Of a stretch of 7,598 bases of DNA, positions 1 through 6,724 are shown in pieces. The position numbers and the translations under genes are program-made. The notes beneath the pieces were generated by a model, which worked only from the letters and a program-made list of their open reading frames with translations, was not told the origin of the DNA and searched no databases. Source of the stretch: Aquificaceae bacterium (GTDB lineage: Bacteria; Aquificota; Aquificia; Aquificales; Aquificaceae); the NCBI GenBank assembly GCA_015490105.1, contig WFYK01000091.1, positions 1 through 7,598 on the forward strand. Reading direction: 5' to 3'. Positions within the stretch are counted from its first letter, which is position 1. Every line of letters starts with the position of its first letter.

Positions 1-533
1 GGATCCGCGTAGATGATCCCTTCTACCTTGCCGTCACCGAGGATCTCCTGAAGCCCACCTTGAACAAAGGGTATATGGAGGTCCTTAGCTCTCCTTTCGA
101 GTTTCGTGTGGATCTCTTTACCGGTGAAGTCCTTTACCTTTAAAACTCGTCTTCTCGAATGACCTCCCTCTGTAGTCGTTAAGAATTTACCATCCTCCTT
201 GTCGAAGTTCACTCCCCACCTTTCGAGGTCCGCTATCCTCAGTGGTCCTTCGCTTACGAGCACCCACAGGGCCTCTTCGTCGTTGAGAAGCCTCCCCGCC
301 CTCAAGGTATCTAAAAAGTGCTGTTTTGGGCTGTCGTTCTCCAAAACCGCGGAAGCTATACCCCCTTGAGAGTAAGGGGTGTTTCCTACACCGCGTGTGA
401 GAATTACCGGATTAAGACCGATCTCCTTCAAAACTATAGCGGTCGTGAGTCCTGCCACTCCGCTCCCGCAGACAACAATTTGAGCTTTTTCTTCGGGAAG
501 TTTTAGGGTGTCAAAGTTGAGAATGTAACGCAT
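1..533 (-). CDS. nadB: L-aspartate oxidase NadB, N-terminal part (cut by the left window edge)
   Basis: The first 177 codons are present; family members are usually 500-540 aa, so about a third is seen. NadB is a cytoplasmic FAD enzyme that oxidises L-aspartate to iminoaspartate, which NadA condenses with dihydroxyacetone phosphate to quinolinate, the first step of de novo NAD synthesis. Visible are the FAD-binding Rossmann motif GSGVAG (residues 23-28), the SQGGIA motif (55-60) of the fumarate reductase/succinate dehydrogenase flavoprotein family, the segment AGRLLNDEEA (79-88), and EGGHSRRRVL (122-131) with the conserved His-Ser-Arg stretch. EGGHSRR is more typical of NadB than of FrdA/SdhA. 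The start is ATG at 533: an in-frame TAG two codons upstream (537-539) rules out an earlier one. The start lies 23 nt inside the 3' end of yvcK, with only a weak AAGGG ribosome site, so translation is probably coupled to yvcK. Confidence 0.93.
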   Translation of the reverse strand, partial: MRYILNFDTLKLPEEKAQIVVCGSGVAGLTTAIVLKEIGLNPVILTRGVGNTPYSQGGIASAVLENDSPKQHFLDTLRAGRLLNDEEALWVLVSEGPLRIADLERWGVNFDKEDGKFLTTTEGGHSRRRVLKVKDFTGKEIHTKLERRAKDLHIPFVQGGLQEILGDGKVEGIIYAD

Positions 534-1488
534 TAGCTACCCTTAGGATCGTATCCGCGAGTCTGTCAGGATCGTGTCTTACGAAGTCTCCTCCTTCTCC
601 TATGAGGTCCTCAGCGAAGACTTCAACCCCCTCTTTTGCTAAATTCGCAACGTCTGGAACTACCGGCTCTTGACCCTGAGATAGATATTTTTTTAGAAGA
701 TCGCTCGGTGGCATCTGGGTGTTTACTACGACCGCATCTACCCTGTCTATCTCCGAAAACTTAAGAAAGGTATTGAGATGATCCGAAGCACTGAAGCGAT
801 CCGTCTCACCGGGCTGGGTCATGGCGTTCACTACGAAGATCTTGAGAGCGGAGCTGTTTCTGACCGACTCTCTGATGTCTTTTATTAGCAGGTTGGGGAG
901 CACGCTGGTGAAAAGACTCCCGGGCCCGAAGACTATCACATCCGCACTTTGAATTTGAGCTATAGCTTCTATGGGTGCTTTTGTATTTTCAGGCTCTATC
1001 CAAATCTCTTCTATCCTCGCATTGGTTTTTTTTCCGTATTCGGTGATCTCTTCCTCACCGGTTATCTCGGCACCGTCGCTGAAGCGGGCTTTAAGGTGCA
1101 CATCTTCCACGCTTGAGGGGATGATCTCTCCCTTGGTTCTCAAAATCTGTGATGTCAGCTTCACCGCTTCTAAAAAGCTTCCTGTTATGTCGGTTAGCGC
1201 CGTCAAGAAGAGGTTGCCAAAGGCGTGTCCTTCAAGACCCTCTCCTTTGAACCTATATTGGAAGAGCTCCTGCATTATCCCCTCACTTTCCGAGAGGGCA
1301 ACTATGCAGTTTCTTACGTCCCCCGGTGCAGGTATGTGGTATATCTTCCTTAGCCTTCCGGTGCTACCTCCACTGTCCGCAACGGTCACGATGGCACTTA
1401 GATGCTCTATCTTCTCCCCAACTTCCTTTTTCAATCCCCTCAAAAGGGTAGATAACCCTGTTCCTCCTCCTATGGCTACAACCTTCAT
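511..1488 (-). CDS. yvcK: YvcK/CofD-family gluconeogenesis factor (UDP-sugar-binding)
   Basis: This 325-aa protein has the full length and motifs of the YvcK branch of the CofD-like superfamily: AIGGGTGLSTLLRGLK (5-20), TVADSGGSTGRLR (35-47), APGDVRNC (54-61), EGHAFGNLFLTALTDI (86-101), VFGPGSLFTSVLPNLL (186-201) and NAMTQPGETD near 220. In Bacillus and Listeria, YvcK binds UDP-GlcNAc or related UDP-sugars and is needed for growth on gluconeogenic carbon sources and for normal cell envelope metabolism. No enzymatic reaction is firmly established. The CofD homologue makes coenzyme F420, but the GGGTGLS and ADSGGSTGRLR forms point to YvcK. The ATG start overlaps the stop of the upstream radical SAM gene as ATGA (1485-1488), with a modest GGTAGGT ribosome site; the 3' end overlaps nadB by 23 nt. 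The rapZ (yvcJ) and whiA neighbours common in Firmicutes are absent here. Confidence 0.95.
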   Translation of the reverse strand: MKVVAIGGGTGLSTLLRGLKKEVGEKIEHLSAIVTVADSGGSTGRLRKIYHIPAPGDVRNCIVALSESEGIMQELFQYRFKGEGLEGHAFGNLFLTALTDITGSFLEAVKLTSQILRTKGEIIPSSVEDVHLKARFSDGAEITGEEEITEYGKKTNARIEEIWIEPENTKAPIEAIAQIQSADVIVFGPGSLFTSVLPNLLIKDIRESVRNSSALKIFVVNAMTQPGETDRFSASDHLNTFLKFSEIDRVDAVVVNTQMPPSDLLKKYLSQGQEPVVPDVANLAKEGVEVFAEDLIGEGGDFVRHDPDRLADTILRVANALHSQL

Positions 1489-2282
1489 GCCACTTTACCT
1501 ACCGTGAGCGTTCCACAGCCACCTATTTTATCCTTTCTAAACCTCGTAGAAAGGGTAACCCGTATGCCTTTCCCTTTCAAGAACAGGAAAGCCCTCTCGT
1601 ATTCTTCCTCCGAAGGTGGTTCGAAGGGGCCAACCTTGTTGTAGTAAAGTAGCGTAACCCCTACATCAAGATCCAACGCAAGTCTTGAAAGAGCTTCAAG
1701 ATCCCTATCCGAGTCGTTTACACCCTTGAGTATCAGATAGGCCAAGCTTACCTTCTTGCGTTTTCTTTTGGAAAGACGCGGAAGTTCTTCTTTTAAGAAT
1801 TTAACTAACTTTTCTAAAGGCCCGCTAAAAGGCATCAAGTGTTTCCTCGTATCCGGATTCAAGGAATGTATAGACACGCTAACGCCGTTGTGGGGAAGGT
1901 GAAGGAGTTCCCTTAAGTTTTCAAGGGGGAACCCGGTAGTGTAGAAGGAAGCTTTTATTCCCATTTCCCGAAGTTTGAGAAAAGATCCTTTTACTTCTCT
2001 CCAGTTGGCAAGGGGATCCCCTATGCCAGCGAAAGCTACCCTACTCACGGGCAGGATCTTCTTTACACTCTCTACCTGTGAGAGTATCTCCTCCTCTGAG
2101 AGGTTCCTTAAAAGCCCTTCTTTTCCTGAAGCACAAAAAAGGCACCTGACGGGACAGCCGACTTGAGTGGAAACGCAGAGGGTGTCCCCCCTGTAGTGAA
2201 CCGCTTCAACCGAATATCCATCCTCGGTTCTAAAAACAAATAGTCTGTTTAGGTCACTTTCAATTACTTGAGCTAACTTCAT
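1485..2282 (-). CDS. RlmN-like radical SAM 23S rRNA/tRNA adenine-C2 methyltransferase, short form
   Basis: With the ATG at 2282 the protein is 265 aa. It has the radical SAM cluster motif CPVRCLFC (Cys43, Cys47, Cys50). By alignment from memory with E. coli RlmN it keeps both catalytic cysteines: Cys36 in LCVSTQVGC (matching Cys118) and Cys256 in GGCGTL (matching the methyl-carrying Cys355). It also keeps a Glu in VEAV (26, matching Glu105). Other family landmarks are AGIGDPLANW, VSIHS and LILKGVNDSD. RlmN adds a methyl group to C2 of A2503 in 23S rRNA and A37 of some tRNAs. The odd point is length: E. coli RlmN has about 117 residues before the first catalytic Cys, this protein has 35, so most of the N-terminal accessory domain is missing. 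The reading frame is open back to a GTG at 2312, but that start has no ribosome site and would overlap the PSP1 gene by 53 nt. The class is secure; exact substrate and RlmN identity are less so. Confidence 0.85.
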   Translation of the reverse strand: MKLAQVIESDLNRLFVFRTEDGYSVEAVHYRGDTLCVSTQVGCPVRCLFCASGKEGLLRNLSEEEILSQVESVKKILPVSRVAFAGIGDPLANWREVKGSFLKLREMGIKASFYTTGFPLENLRELLHLPHNGVSVSIHSLNPDTRKHLMPFSGPLEKLVKFLKEELPRLSKRKRKKVSLAYLILKGVNDSDRDLEALSRLALDLDVGVTLLYYNKVGPFEPPSEEEYERAFLFLKGKGIRVTLSTRFRKDKIGGCGTLTVGKVA

Positions 2283-3132
2283 GGATCTCCTGAAGCCTCC
2301 TACAACATCCACCGCAGGCGTTACAGTGTTCGAGTGCCTTCTCGTATCCGTCGGGAAGGAGATGTTCCAAGGGAAGTTCTATCTTCCTCTCTTCCTGCTG
2401 AAGTATCACCAAGTTTCTTATGGGATCTACCGCCAGCAGGGTAAATTCTTTCCCATCCATACATATGGATGTCCCTACCTCGGGAAAGAGTGCCTTTATG
2501 AGGTAGTTTTGTTTCTCAAAGGCCATACAGCAGACGAGCCTACCGCAGGGTCCCGTAAACTTCGAAGGCGATAGGGGTAGATTCTGTTCCTCTATGTCTT
2601 TCAACGATATAGAGTCAAACTTTTCTATAAATCTCATACAGCATGGGATCTCACCGCAGAGCCCGATCCAGCCGAGGATCTGAACCGCATCCCTTACCCC
2701 CACTTGGCGCATCTCTATCCTTCTCTTGAATATGCGGGCAAGATCCCTAACGAGCTTCCTAAAGTCCACCCTCTCTTCCGCGGTGTAGTAAAAGAAGATC
2801 TTCTTTGCGTTCAAAGGGACGTAAGCCTTTAAAAGGTGCATGTTGAGGTTGTGAGCCTTTATCCTCTCTTTGCATATCTCAAAAGCCCTTTTGCTTTCCT
2901 TTTCGTTCTCGGAAAAACGTTCATAGTCCTTGGGTGTCGCTTTCCTTACGAACTTAAAGCGAAGGGGTGTGTCTTGAGCTTCCTTGGAAGGTCCGAGAAC
3001 CCTGACTAAATCTTCCCCTTTTTCCTCACTTTCTATAACAACCAGCTCGCCCTTTTTAAGATCCTCATCGCAGTCTTCCAAAACCCCTATCTTGTTGGTA
3101 TCCAGACTCCTAACCTTTATGTAATTTCCCAT
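2260..3132 (-). CDS. PSP1 domain protein, RicT/YaaT family, with an extra C-terminal cysteine motif
   Basis: The 290-aa protein matches the RicT (YaaT) type of PSP1 protein. Visible are FYYTAEERVDFRKLVRDLA (114-132), RIEMRQVGVRDAVQILGWIG (138-157), a CxxxxCC motif at Cys159/164/165, EQNLPLSPSKFTG (182-194) and a second CxxxxCC at Cys196/201/202. In Bacillus subtilis, RicT works with RicA and RicF in a complex that carries two [4Fe-4S] clusters and directs mRNA processing by RNase Y; in other bacteria its job is less clear. After the PSP1 domain this protein has a further CxxCxxCC motif (Cys270, 273, 276, 277) that I do not recall in B. subtilis YaaT. The frame extends to a TTG at 3150, but the ATG at 3132 has a GGAGG 8 nt upstream and is chosen. 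It follows metF after 35 nt and overlaps the RlmN-like gene by 23 nt. Family confident, function inferred. Confidence 0.88.
   Translation of the reverse strand: MGNYIKVRSLDTNKIGVLEDCDEDLKKGELVVIESEEKGEDLVRVLGPSKEAQDTPLRFKFVRKATPKDYERFSENEKESKRAFEICKERIKAHNLNMHLLKAYVPLNAKKIFFYYTAEERVDFRKLVRDLARIFKRRIEMRQVGVRDAVQILGWIGLCGEIPCCMRFIEKFDSISLKDIEEQNLPLSPSKFTGPCGRLVCCMAFEKQNYLIKALFPEVGTSICMDGKEFTLLAVDPIRNLVILQQEERKIELPLEHLLPDGYEKALEHCNACGGCCRRLQEIHEVSSSN
2287..2301 (-). promoter_or_regulatory. Ribosome binding site(s) of the RlmN-like gene
   Basis: Read on the minus strand, AGGAGG lies 13 nt and AGGAG lies 4 nt before the ATG at 2282. Both sit inside the 3' coding end of the PSP1 gene, where they encode part of its Arg-Arg-Leu-Gln-Glu tail. 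They favour 2282 over the GTG at 2312, which has no such signal. Confidence 0.65.
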
Positions 3133-3140
3133 AGCTTTTA

Positions 3141-3145
3141 CCTCC
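3141..3145 (-). promoter_or_regulatory. Ribosome binding site of the PSP1 gene
   Basis: GGAGG on the minus strand, 8 nt before the ATG at 3132. It falls within the alternative TTG-initiated extension, which argues that the TTG at 3150 is not the real start. Confidence 0.7.
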
Positions 3146-3167
3146 GTCAAGCTCGCTAAAGATCAAT

Positions 3168-4049
3168 TTACTCTCTTATTAGGTGTTTCACAGCGGAAAA
3201 TATCTCAAGGGTTGCCTTAGATCGGTTGAGCGTGTAAAAGTGTAGGCCTGGGGATCCGTTGAGTATAAGATCCTCACACTGCTTTATAGCAAACTCCACA
3301 CCTATCTTGGTAACCTCCTTAGGGTTGTCTTCGACCTTTTCAAGCTTTTCCACTAAACTTTGAGGTATCGTAGCTCCGCACATACTGGCAAACTTCTTTA
3401 TCTGCTTGAAGTTGGTAATGGGCATTATACCCGGAATTATAGGGATGTTAATGTTTGCTTTTTGGCAAAGATCCAAAAACTCGTAGTAGTAGCGGTTATC
3501 AAAGAACATCTGCGTTATAGAAAAGTCCGCACCCGCCTCCACCTTTTCTTTAAAGAAACGTATTTCCCACTCCATGTTGGGAGACTCAGGGTGCCCTTCC
3601 GGGTAGCTTGCAACACACACGCAAAAGTAGTTCCCGAAGTGATTTCTTATGAGCCGGACAAGCTCAACCGCGTAAGAGCAAGCACCGTCGGGAGGTCTCC
3701 AGTCCGGTTTGTCCCTGGGAACATCTCCTCTCAGAGCGAGGATGTTGTCTATGCCAATACGTTTGTAATCTTCAAGTATATCTATGAGCTCTTCCTTCGG
3801 GTGGGCTATACAGGTAAGGTGTGCCATAACGTTGAGCCCTACTTCTTCGTGAATTCTCTTTACCACATCCCTCGTTCTGTCCCGCGTAGATCCTCCAGCA
3901 CCGTAGGTAACTGAAACAAAGGTAGGCTTTAAGTTTTTGAGCTCACTTATAGTTTCAAATAGCTGGACAACCCCCTCTTGGGTCTTGGGAGGGAAAAATT
4001 CAAAAGAGACGCTGAAGGTTCCTTTCTTTAAAATCTCGGATATTTTCAT
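3168..4049 (-). CDS. metF: 5,10-methylenetetrahydrofolate reductase MetF
   Basis: This 293-aa cytoplasmic flavoenzyme reduces 5,10-methylene-THF to 5-methyl-THF, the methyl donor for methionine synthesis. The length equals that of E. coli MetF (296 aa). It shows the family landmarks in order: VSFEFFPPKT (14-23) with the catalytic Glu17 (E. coli Glu28), FVSVTYGAGGSTRDRT (44-59), MAHLTCIAH (75-83), LALRGDVP (104-111) with Asp109 (E. coli Asp120, FAD-contacting), ITQMFFDN, PIIPGIMPIT and the C-terminal GLHFYTLNRS. The ATG at 4049 overlaps the polA stop as ATGA and has a GGAG 5 nt upstream; the frame extends to a GTG at 4061 with a poorer signal, so the ATG is preferred. Translation is probably coupled to polA. 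No folate or methionine gene lies next to it, and no S-box or similar leader is possible inside the polA coding region. Confidence 0.96.
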   Translation of the reverse strand: MKISEILKKGTFSVSFEFFPPKTQEGVVQLFETISELKNLKPTFVSVTYGAGGSTRDRTRDVVKRIHEEVGLNVMAHLTCIAHPKEELIDILEDYKRIGIDNILALRGDVPRDKPDWRPPDGACSYAVELVRLIRNHFGNYFCVCVASYPEGHPESPNMEWEIRFFKEKVEAGADFSITQMFFDNRYYYEFLDLCQKANINIPIIPGIMPITNFKQIKKFASMCGATIPQSLVEKLEKVEDNPKEVTKIGVEFAIKQCEDLILNGSPGLHFYTLNRSKATLEIFSAVKHLIRE

Positions 4050-5785
4050 TCCTTCTCCCACCTCTCGGAGACATTCGCCTCTACCTCTACGGGCACTTCT
4101 TTTAAAACCATGGATCCTGCACTTTTCATAGCTTTTTCGAGAGCCTCTTTCGTTTCGTGGGCTTCTTCAGAAGGACACTCAACCACTATCTCGTCGTGAA
4201 CGAGGTTTACCACCTTTCCCGAAAGTCCTCTCTTTTTCAGTTCCACACCGAGCATCAAAACCGCAAGCTTGAGCATGTCCGCACCCGTGCCTTGTATGGG
4301 GTAGTTTACCGCGTCGGTGAAAGTCTCCGCCCTGTAGGGTCTCCCTATCAAGGTATGGCCTTTTATCTCTCCCTTATCCTTTAAGATCCTTTTTACCTTC
4401 TCGTGCCAACGCTCAAAGGCACTGAAGTATCTAAAGAACTTGCTCCTGAGAACCTGTGCTTGATCGACACTCAGATCCACGCCGTAGCTACTTTTTGCAT
4501 AAGCGGAAAGTCCTCTTGCGGATATGCCGTATATAAGGCCGAAGTTCATAGCTTTTGCCAGCTGTCTTTCCTCTTTGGAGATCTCTTCTTCAGGTTTTTC
4601 CAGAACTAAACTTGCGGTGTATTTGTGAAGGTCTTTACCCTCTTTGAAAGCTTTTATCATGTTCTTGTCCCCTACATACTCGCTTGCGATCCTGAGTTCT
4701 ATCTGGGAAAAGTCCGCCACGACCAAGAGGTTTCCCTCCTGTGCTTTGAAAAGACCCCTGAGATCTCGGGGGATGTTTTGAACGTTCGGGTGGGAACTGG
4801 ACATCCTTCCCGTTACCGCTCCTATCTGGCGGAACTCAGGATAAACCCTTCCGTTCTTGGCGTGTTCTTTTATCTCCTGGATCTTGTCTATGATTTTCTT
4901 GATGTGCCTTATTTCAAGTATCTGAGAGACTTCCCTTATGTGAGCAAATTCCGAAAGGGTTTTATCGTCGGTGGAGATGTTCCCCTTCTCGGTTTTGGGA
5001 AGGTCAAGGCCTACTCTATCTTTCAAGAACTTCCCCACTTGCTTAGGGGATAGGGGATCCACTCTGTATCTACTCATAAAATCCATCACTAAACGCTGGC
5101 GCTTCCGTTCAAGCTCCTTCAGTAATCTGTCTATTTCCTGAACGTCCACAGGAGTTCCAGCAAGCTCTATCTTCGCAACTTCCTGAACGAAGGCCATCTC
5201 TATTATGGCAACGGGGCTCGTAAGCCCGAATATGCGGGCGGTTTTAGTCTTCAGGAGATCCTGACCCCTGTCGGTTTTGGGAAGTTCGTTGAGTTTCTCG
5301 CGCATCTTGTAGAAGACTTCCCTGACCGCAAGAACGTCCATAGCCGCATACCTGATCTGGGCCTCACTTAAGGTTCCCGCCTTCCAGTCAGAAAGCTGAT
5401 AGGTTTTGTCTAAGCTTATATCCGCTAAGGCCTGAGCTATGTGGCTGAGAGAATGTCTCTCAAAACCCAGCAGATAGCTCCCGATCATCGTGTCAAAGGT
5501 GGCAGTGGGTCTTATTCCGATCGGGTAGAGAAACTTCAGATCGAACTTCAAGTTGTGTCCTACAATTCCTTTTGAAGCGATTATCTCCCTCAAGGGTTCT
5601 ACCGCCTCAGGAACCTCAAAGAGATCGATCACGAATATCTCCTCTTCATTCCCCACTTGAATGAGTCTAACTTTATCCGCGGTGGTTTCCGTATCTAAAA
5701 ACAGATAGTCTCCCTTATCTATCTTGGGAAGAACCTTGGAAAGCTGACTCCTTTCGCAAACGTAAATATACTTGAAATCCCTCAC
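4046..5785 (-). CDS. polA: DNA polymerase I, Aquificales type (3'-5' exonuclease plus polymerase, no 5'-nuclease domain)
   Basis: The 579-aa protein is a Klenow-like family A polymerase. Residues 1 to about 190 form a DnaQ-type proofreading exonuclease with all metal-binding residues present: FLDTETT (Asp31, Glu33), NLKFD (Asp82) and YAAMD (Tyr146, Asp150). The polymerase domain has TGRMSSSHPNVQNIP (325-339), motif A DFSQIELR (Asp358, Glu363), the O-helix RQLAKAMNFGLIYG (407-420, with Arg407, Lys411, Phe415, Tyr419) and motif C LVHDEIVVE (His530, Asp531, Glu532). Every catalytic residue expected of an active proofreading enzyme is therefore seen. The 5'-nuclease domain of E. coli Pol I (928 aa) is absent, as in Aquifex aeolicus PolA (574 aa), so Okazaki fragment processing would need a separate nuclease. 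The start is GTG at 5785, 3 nt after the trpD2 stop, without a clear ribosome site, suggesting reinitiation. The role is DNA repair and gap filling in the cytoplasm. Confidence 0.97.
   Translation of the reverse strand: MRDFKYIYVCERSQLSKVLPKIDKGDYLFLDTETTADKVRLIQVGNEEEIFVIDLFEVPEAVEPLREIIASKGIVGHNLKFDLKFLYPIGIRPTATFDTMIGSYLLGFERHSLSHIAQALADISLDKTYQLSDWKAGTLSEAQIRYAAMDVLAVREVFYKMREKLNELPKTDRGQDLLKTKTARIFGLTSPVAIIEMAFVQEVAKIELAGTPVDVQEIDRLLKELERKRQRLVMDFMSRYRVDPLSPKQVGKFLKDRVGLDLPKTEKGNISTDDKTLSEFAHIREVSQILEIRHIKKIIDKIQEIKEHAKNGRVYPEFRQIGAVTGRMSSSHPNVQNIPRDLRGLFKAQEGNLLVVADFSQIELRIASEYVGDKNMIKAFKEGKDLHKYTASLVLEKPEEEISKEERQLAKAMNFGLIYGISARGLSAYAKSSYGVDLSVDQAQVLRSKFFRYFSAFERWHEKVKRILKDKGEIKGHTLIGRPYRAETFTDAVNYPIQGTGADMLKLAVLMLGVELKKRGLSGKVVNLVHDEIVVECPSEEAHETKEALEKAMKSAGSMVLKEVPVEVEANVSERWEKE
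4055..4058 (-). promoter_or_regulatory. Ribosome binding site of metF
   Basis: GGAG on the minus strand, 5 nt before the ATG at 4049 and inside the last codons of polA. It supports the ATG over the GTG at 4061. Confidence 0.55.
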
Positions 5786-5788
5786 CCC

Positions 5789-6724
5789 TTATAAGGATAA
5801 CACCCTCTCCACAGCTTCCTTTACGCTCTTGGCACCCCCTACCGCGTAGAGTATAATAGCCGCACAGTAAACAGCCCAGTTCCTATAAGTTCCCTTTTCT
5901 TCCCCTCGGATTATGCGAAGGTTTAGCTCTATCGAATCTCCTAAAACGTCCGAAGTTGTGTAGGAAGAGGGAAGATCCAATCCCAGATCTTTCGGATTAA
6001 TTGTTTCTATGGGTTTCCCTTTCCTTTTCAAAAGGGTGGGTCTGTCGGGAAGGGGCTCTATGCCTCCCTCAACACCTTTTATAAGGGTAAAGTCTTCAAG
6101 ATCTAAAAGTGAGAGCAAACTTTCGTTTTTCTCAAAGTAAGGCTTGTGAAAGACAGAGCCGATAATTCTCTTCGCCTTAAAAGGATTCAAAAACTTTTCT
6201 ACGGAGTTTATTAAGCTTCTGAATCCCAGTTCCCTTCTTAAGGGCATTAGTTTGTAAAGGGCAGGGGCAAAATCCTTTTGATCCGAAAACTCTACGGGCA
6301 GATCCGCACCCATTCCTTTAACCACTTCGTATAGGGTCGTTCCCTCCTTTGTCGGTGTCTTGAGAGCAAAGTGACTGGTAAAGGAAAGTCCGAGTTTTCC
6401 CAAAAGCCACAGAGAGGAGGGAAGTATGTAGAGGGTTCTGTCCTTTCCATCGTAATTGATAGCAAGGTCCACAGCATCGGATCTTTCCGGGGGGAAATTC
6501 ATCGTCTCCTTTATCGCGTCTATCACGCCCAGAAGTTCCTGCGGAGTCTCCCCCTTTACCCGCATGGAAGTGAGAAAAACCGCGGTTTTTATATGGGAGA
6601 TTTCGCCTTTTAAGATTAAAGAAAAAATATTTTTAGCTTCTTCGTAGGTAAGGTCTGAGAGGTTTTCCTTTAGCTTAGTTAGTTTTTTAAACGGGGCCAG
6701 AGGCCCCGAGAGCTTCTTAGACAA
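5789..6724 (-). CDS. trpD2: TrpD2/YbiB-like protein: anthranilate phosphoribosyltransferase fold with a degenerate PRPP site
   Basis: The 311-aa protein has the layout of TrpD (glycosyltransferase family 3): an N-terminal helical part (LSDLTYEEAKNIFSLIL, then VFLTSMRVKGETPQEL at 49-64) and a C-terminal alpha/beta domain. The PRPP-binding glycine loop GTGGDG is replaced by NYDGKDR (90-96), and the KHGNR segment by LKTPTKEGTT (121-130); RRELGFRSLINSVEKFLNP (163-181) corresponds to the RKELGIRTIFNLLGPL region of true TrpD. Anthranilate phosphoribosyltransferase activity is therefore unlikely. E. coli YbiB (TrpD2) is a homologue of this kind that binds nucleic acids without clear sequence preference and lies in a LexA-controlled operon. 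Position directly before polA fits a DNA-related role, which is inference. The start must be TTG at 6724: an in-frame TAA lies three codons upstream and no ATG, GTG or TTG occurs in the next 25 codons. It overlaps tpx by 8 nt. Confidence 0.8.
   Translation of the reverse strand: MSKKLSGPLAPFKKLTKLKENLSDLTYEEAKNIFSLILKGEISHIKTAVFLTSMRVKGETPQELLGVIDAIKETMNFPPERSDAVDLAINYDGKDRTLYILPSSLWLLGKLGLSFTSHFALKTPTKEGTTLYEVVKGMGADLPVEFSDQKDFAPALYKLMPLRRELGFRSLINSVEKFLNPFKAKRIIGSVFHKPYFEKNESLLSLLDLEDFTLIKGVEGGIEPLPDRPTLLKRKGKPIETINPKDLGLDLPSSYTTSDVLGDSIELNLRIIRGEEKGTYRNWAVYCAAIILYAVGGAKSVKEAVERVLSL
6692..6708 (-). terminator. GC-rich hairpin just after the tpx stop, inside the start of trpD2 (possible attenuator or weak terminator)
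   Basis: A perfect 7-bp inverted repeat, CGGGGCC, 3-nt loop, GGCCCCG, begins 8 nt after the tpx stop codon and covers codons 6-11 of trpD2. In the minus-strand transcript it is followed by UUUAAAAAAC, so the U-tract is only three bases and a full intrinsic terminator is doubtful. It could reduce read-through from tpx, protect the tpx mRNA 3' end, or lower initiation at the weak TTG start of trpD2. Confidence 0.35.

Noticed and set aside
1..6. GGATCC at the very start, as a possible cloning site
   Set aside because: The same hexamer occurs several more times inside the window (for example near 2014, 3251, 4112 and 5049), so its position at base 1 proves nothing about how the sequence was made.
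318..506. 62-codon plus-strand open frame near the left edge
   Set aside because: It is antisense to nadB, whose FAD-binding and SQGGIA motifs lie on the minus strand here.
971..1507. 178-codon plus-strand open frame
   Set aside because: It lies entirely antisense to yvcK and the adjoining gene end, has no ribosome site or recognisable motif, and yvcK has clear family motifs over the same bases.
3133..3167. Terminator or riboswitch between metF and the PSP1 gene
   Set aside because: The 35-nt gap has no evident hairpin with a U-tract and is too short for a riboswitch; it holds only the ribosome site.
3360..3914. 184-codon plus-strand open frame
   Set aside because: It is antisense to metF, whose conserved motifs cover this stretch; the predicted product has no family resemblance.
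4157..5053. Several plus-strand open frames of 68-142 codons
   Set aside because: All are antisense shadows of polA, with no ribosome sites and no recognisable domain.
4046..5785. polA as part of an integrated phage
   Set aside because: All neighbours are ordinary cellular genes and no phage structural, integrase or repeat sequences are seen. A viral origin of the gene lineage would be ancient, not a local prophage.
5789..6724. True anthranilate phosphoribosyltransferase of tryptophan synthesis
   Set aside because: The GTGGDG loop and KHGNR motif needed to bind PRPP are not present and no other trp gene is nearby.
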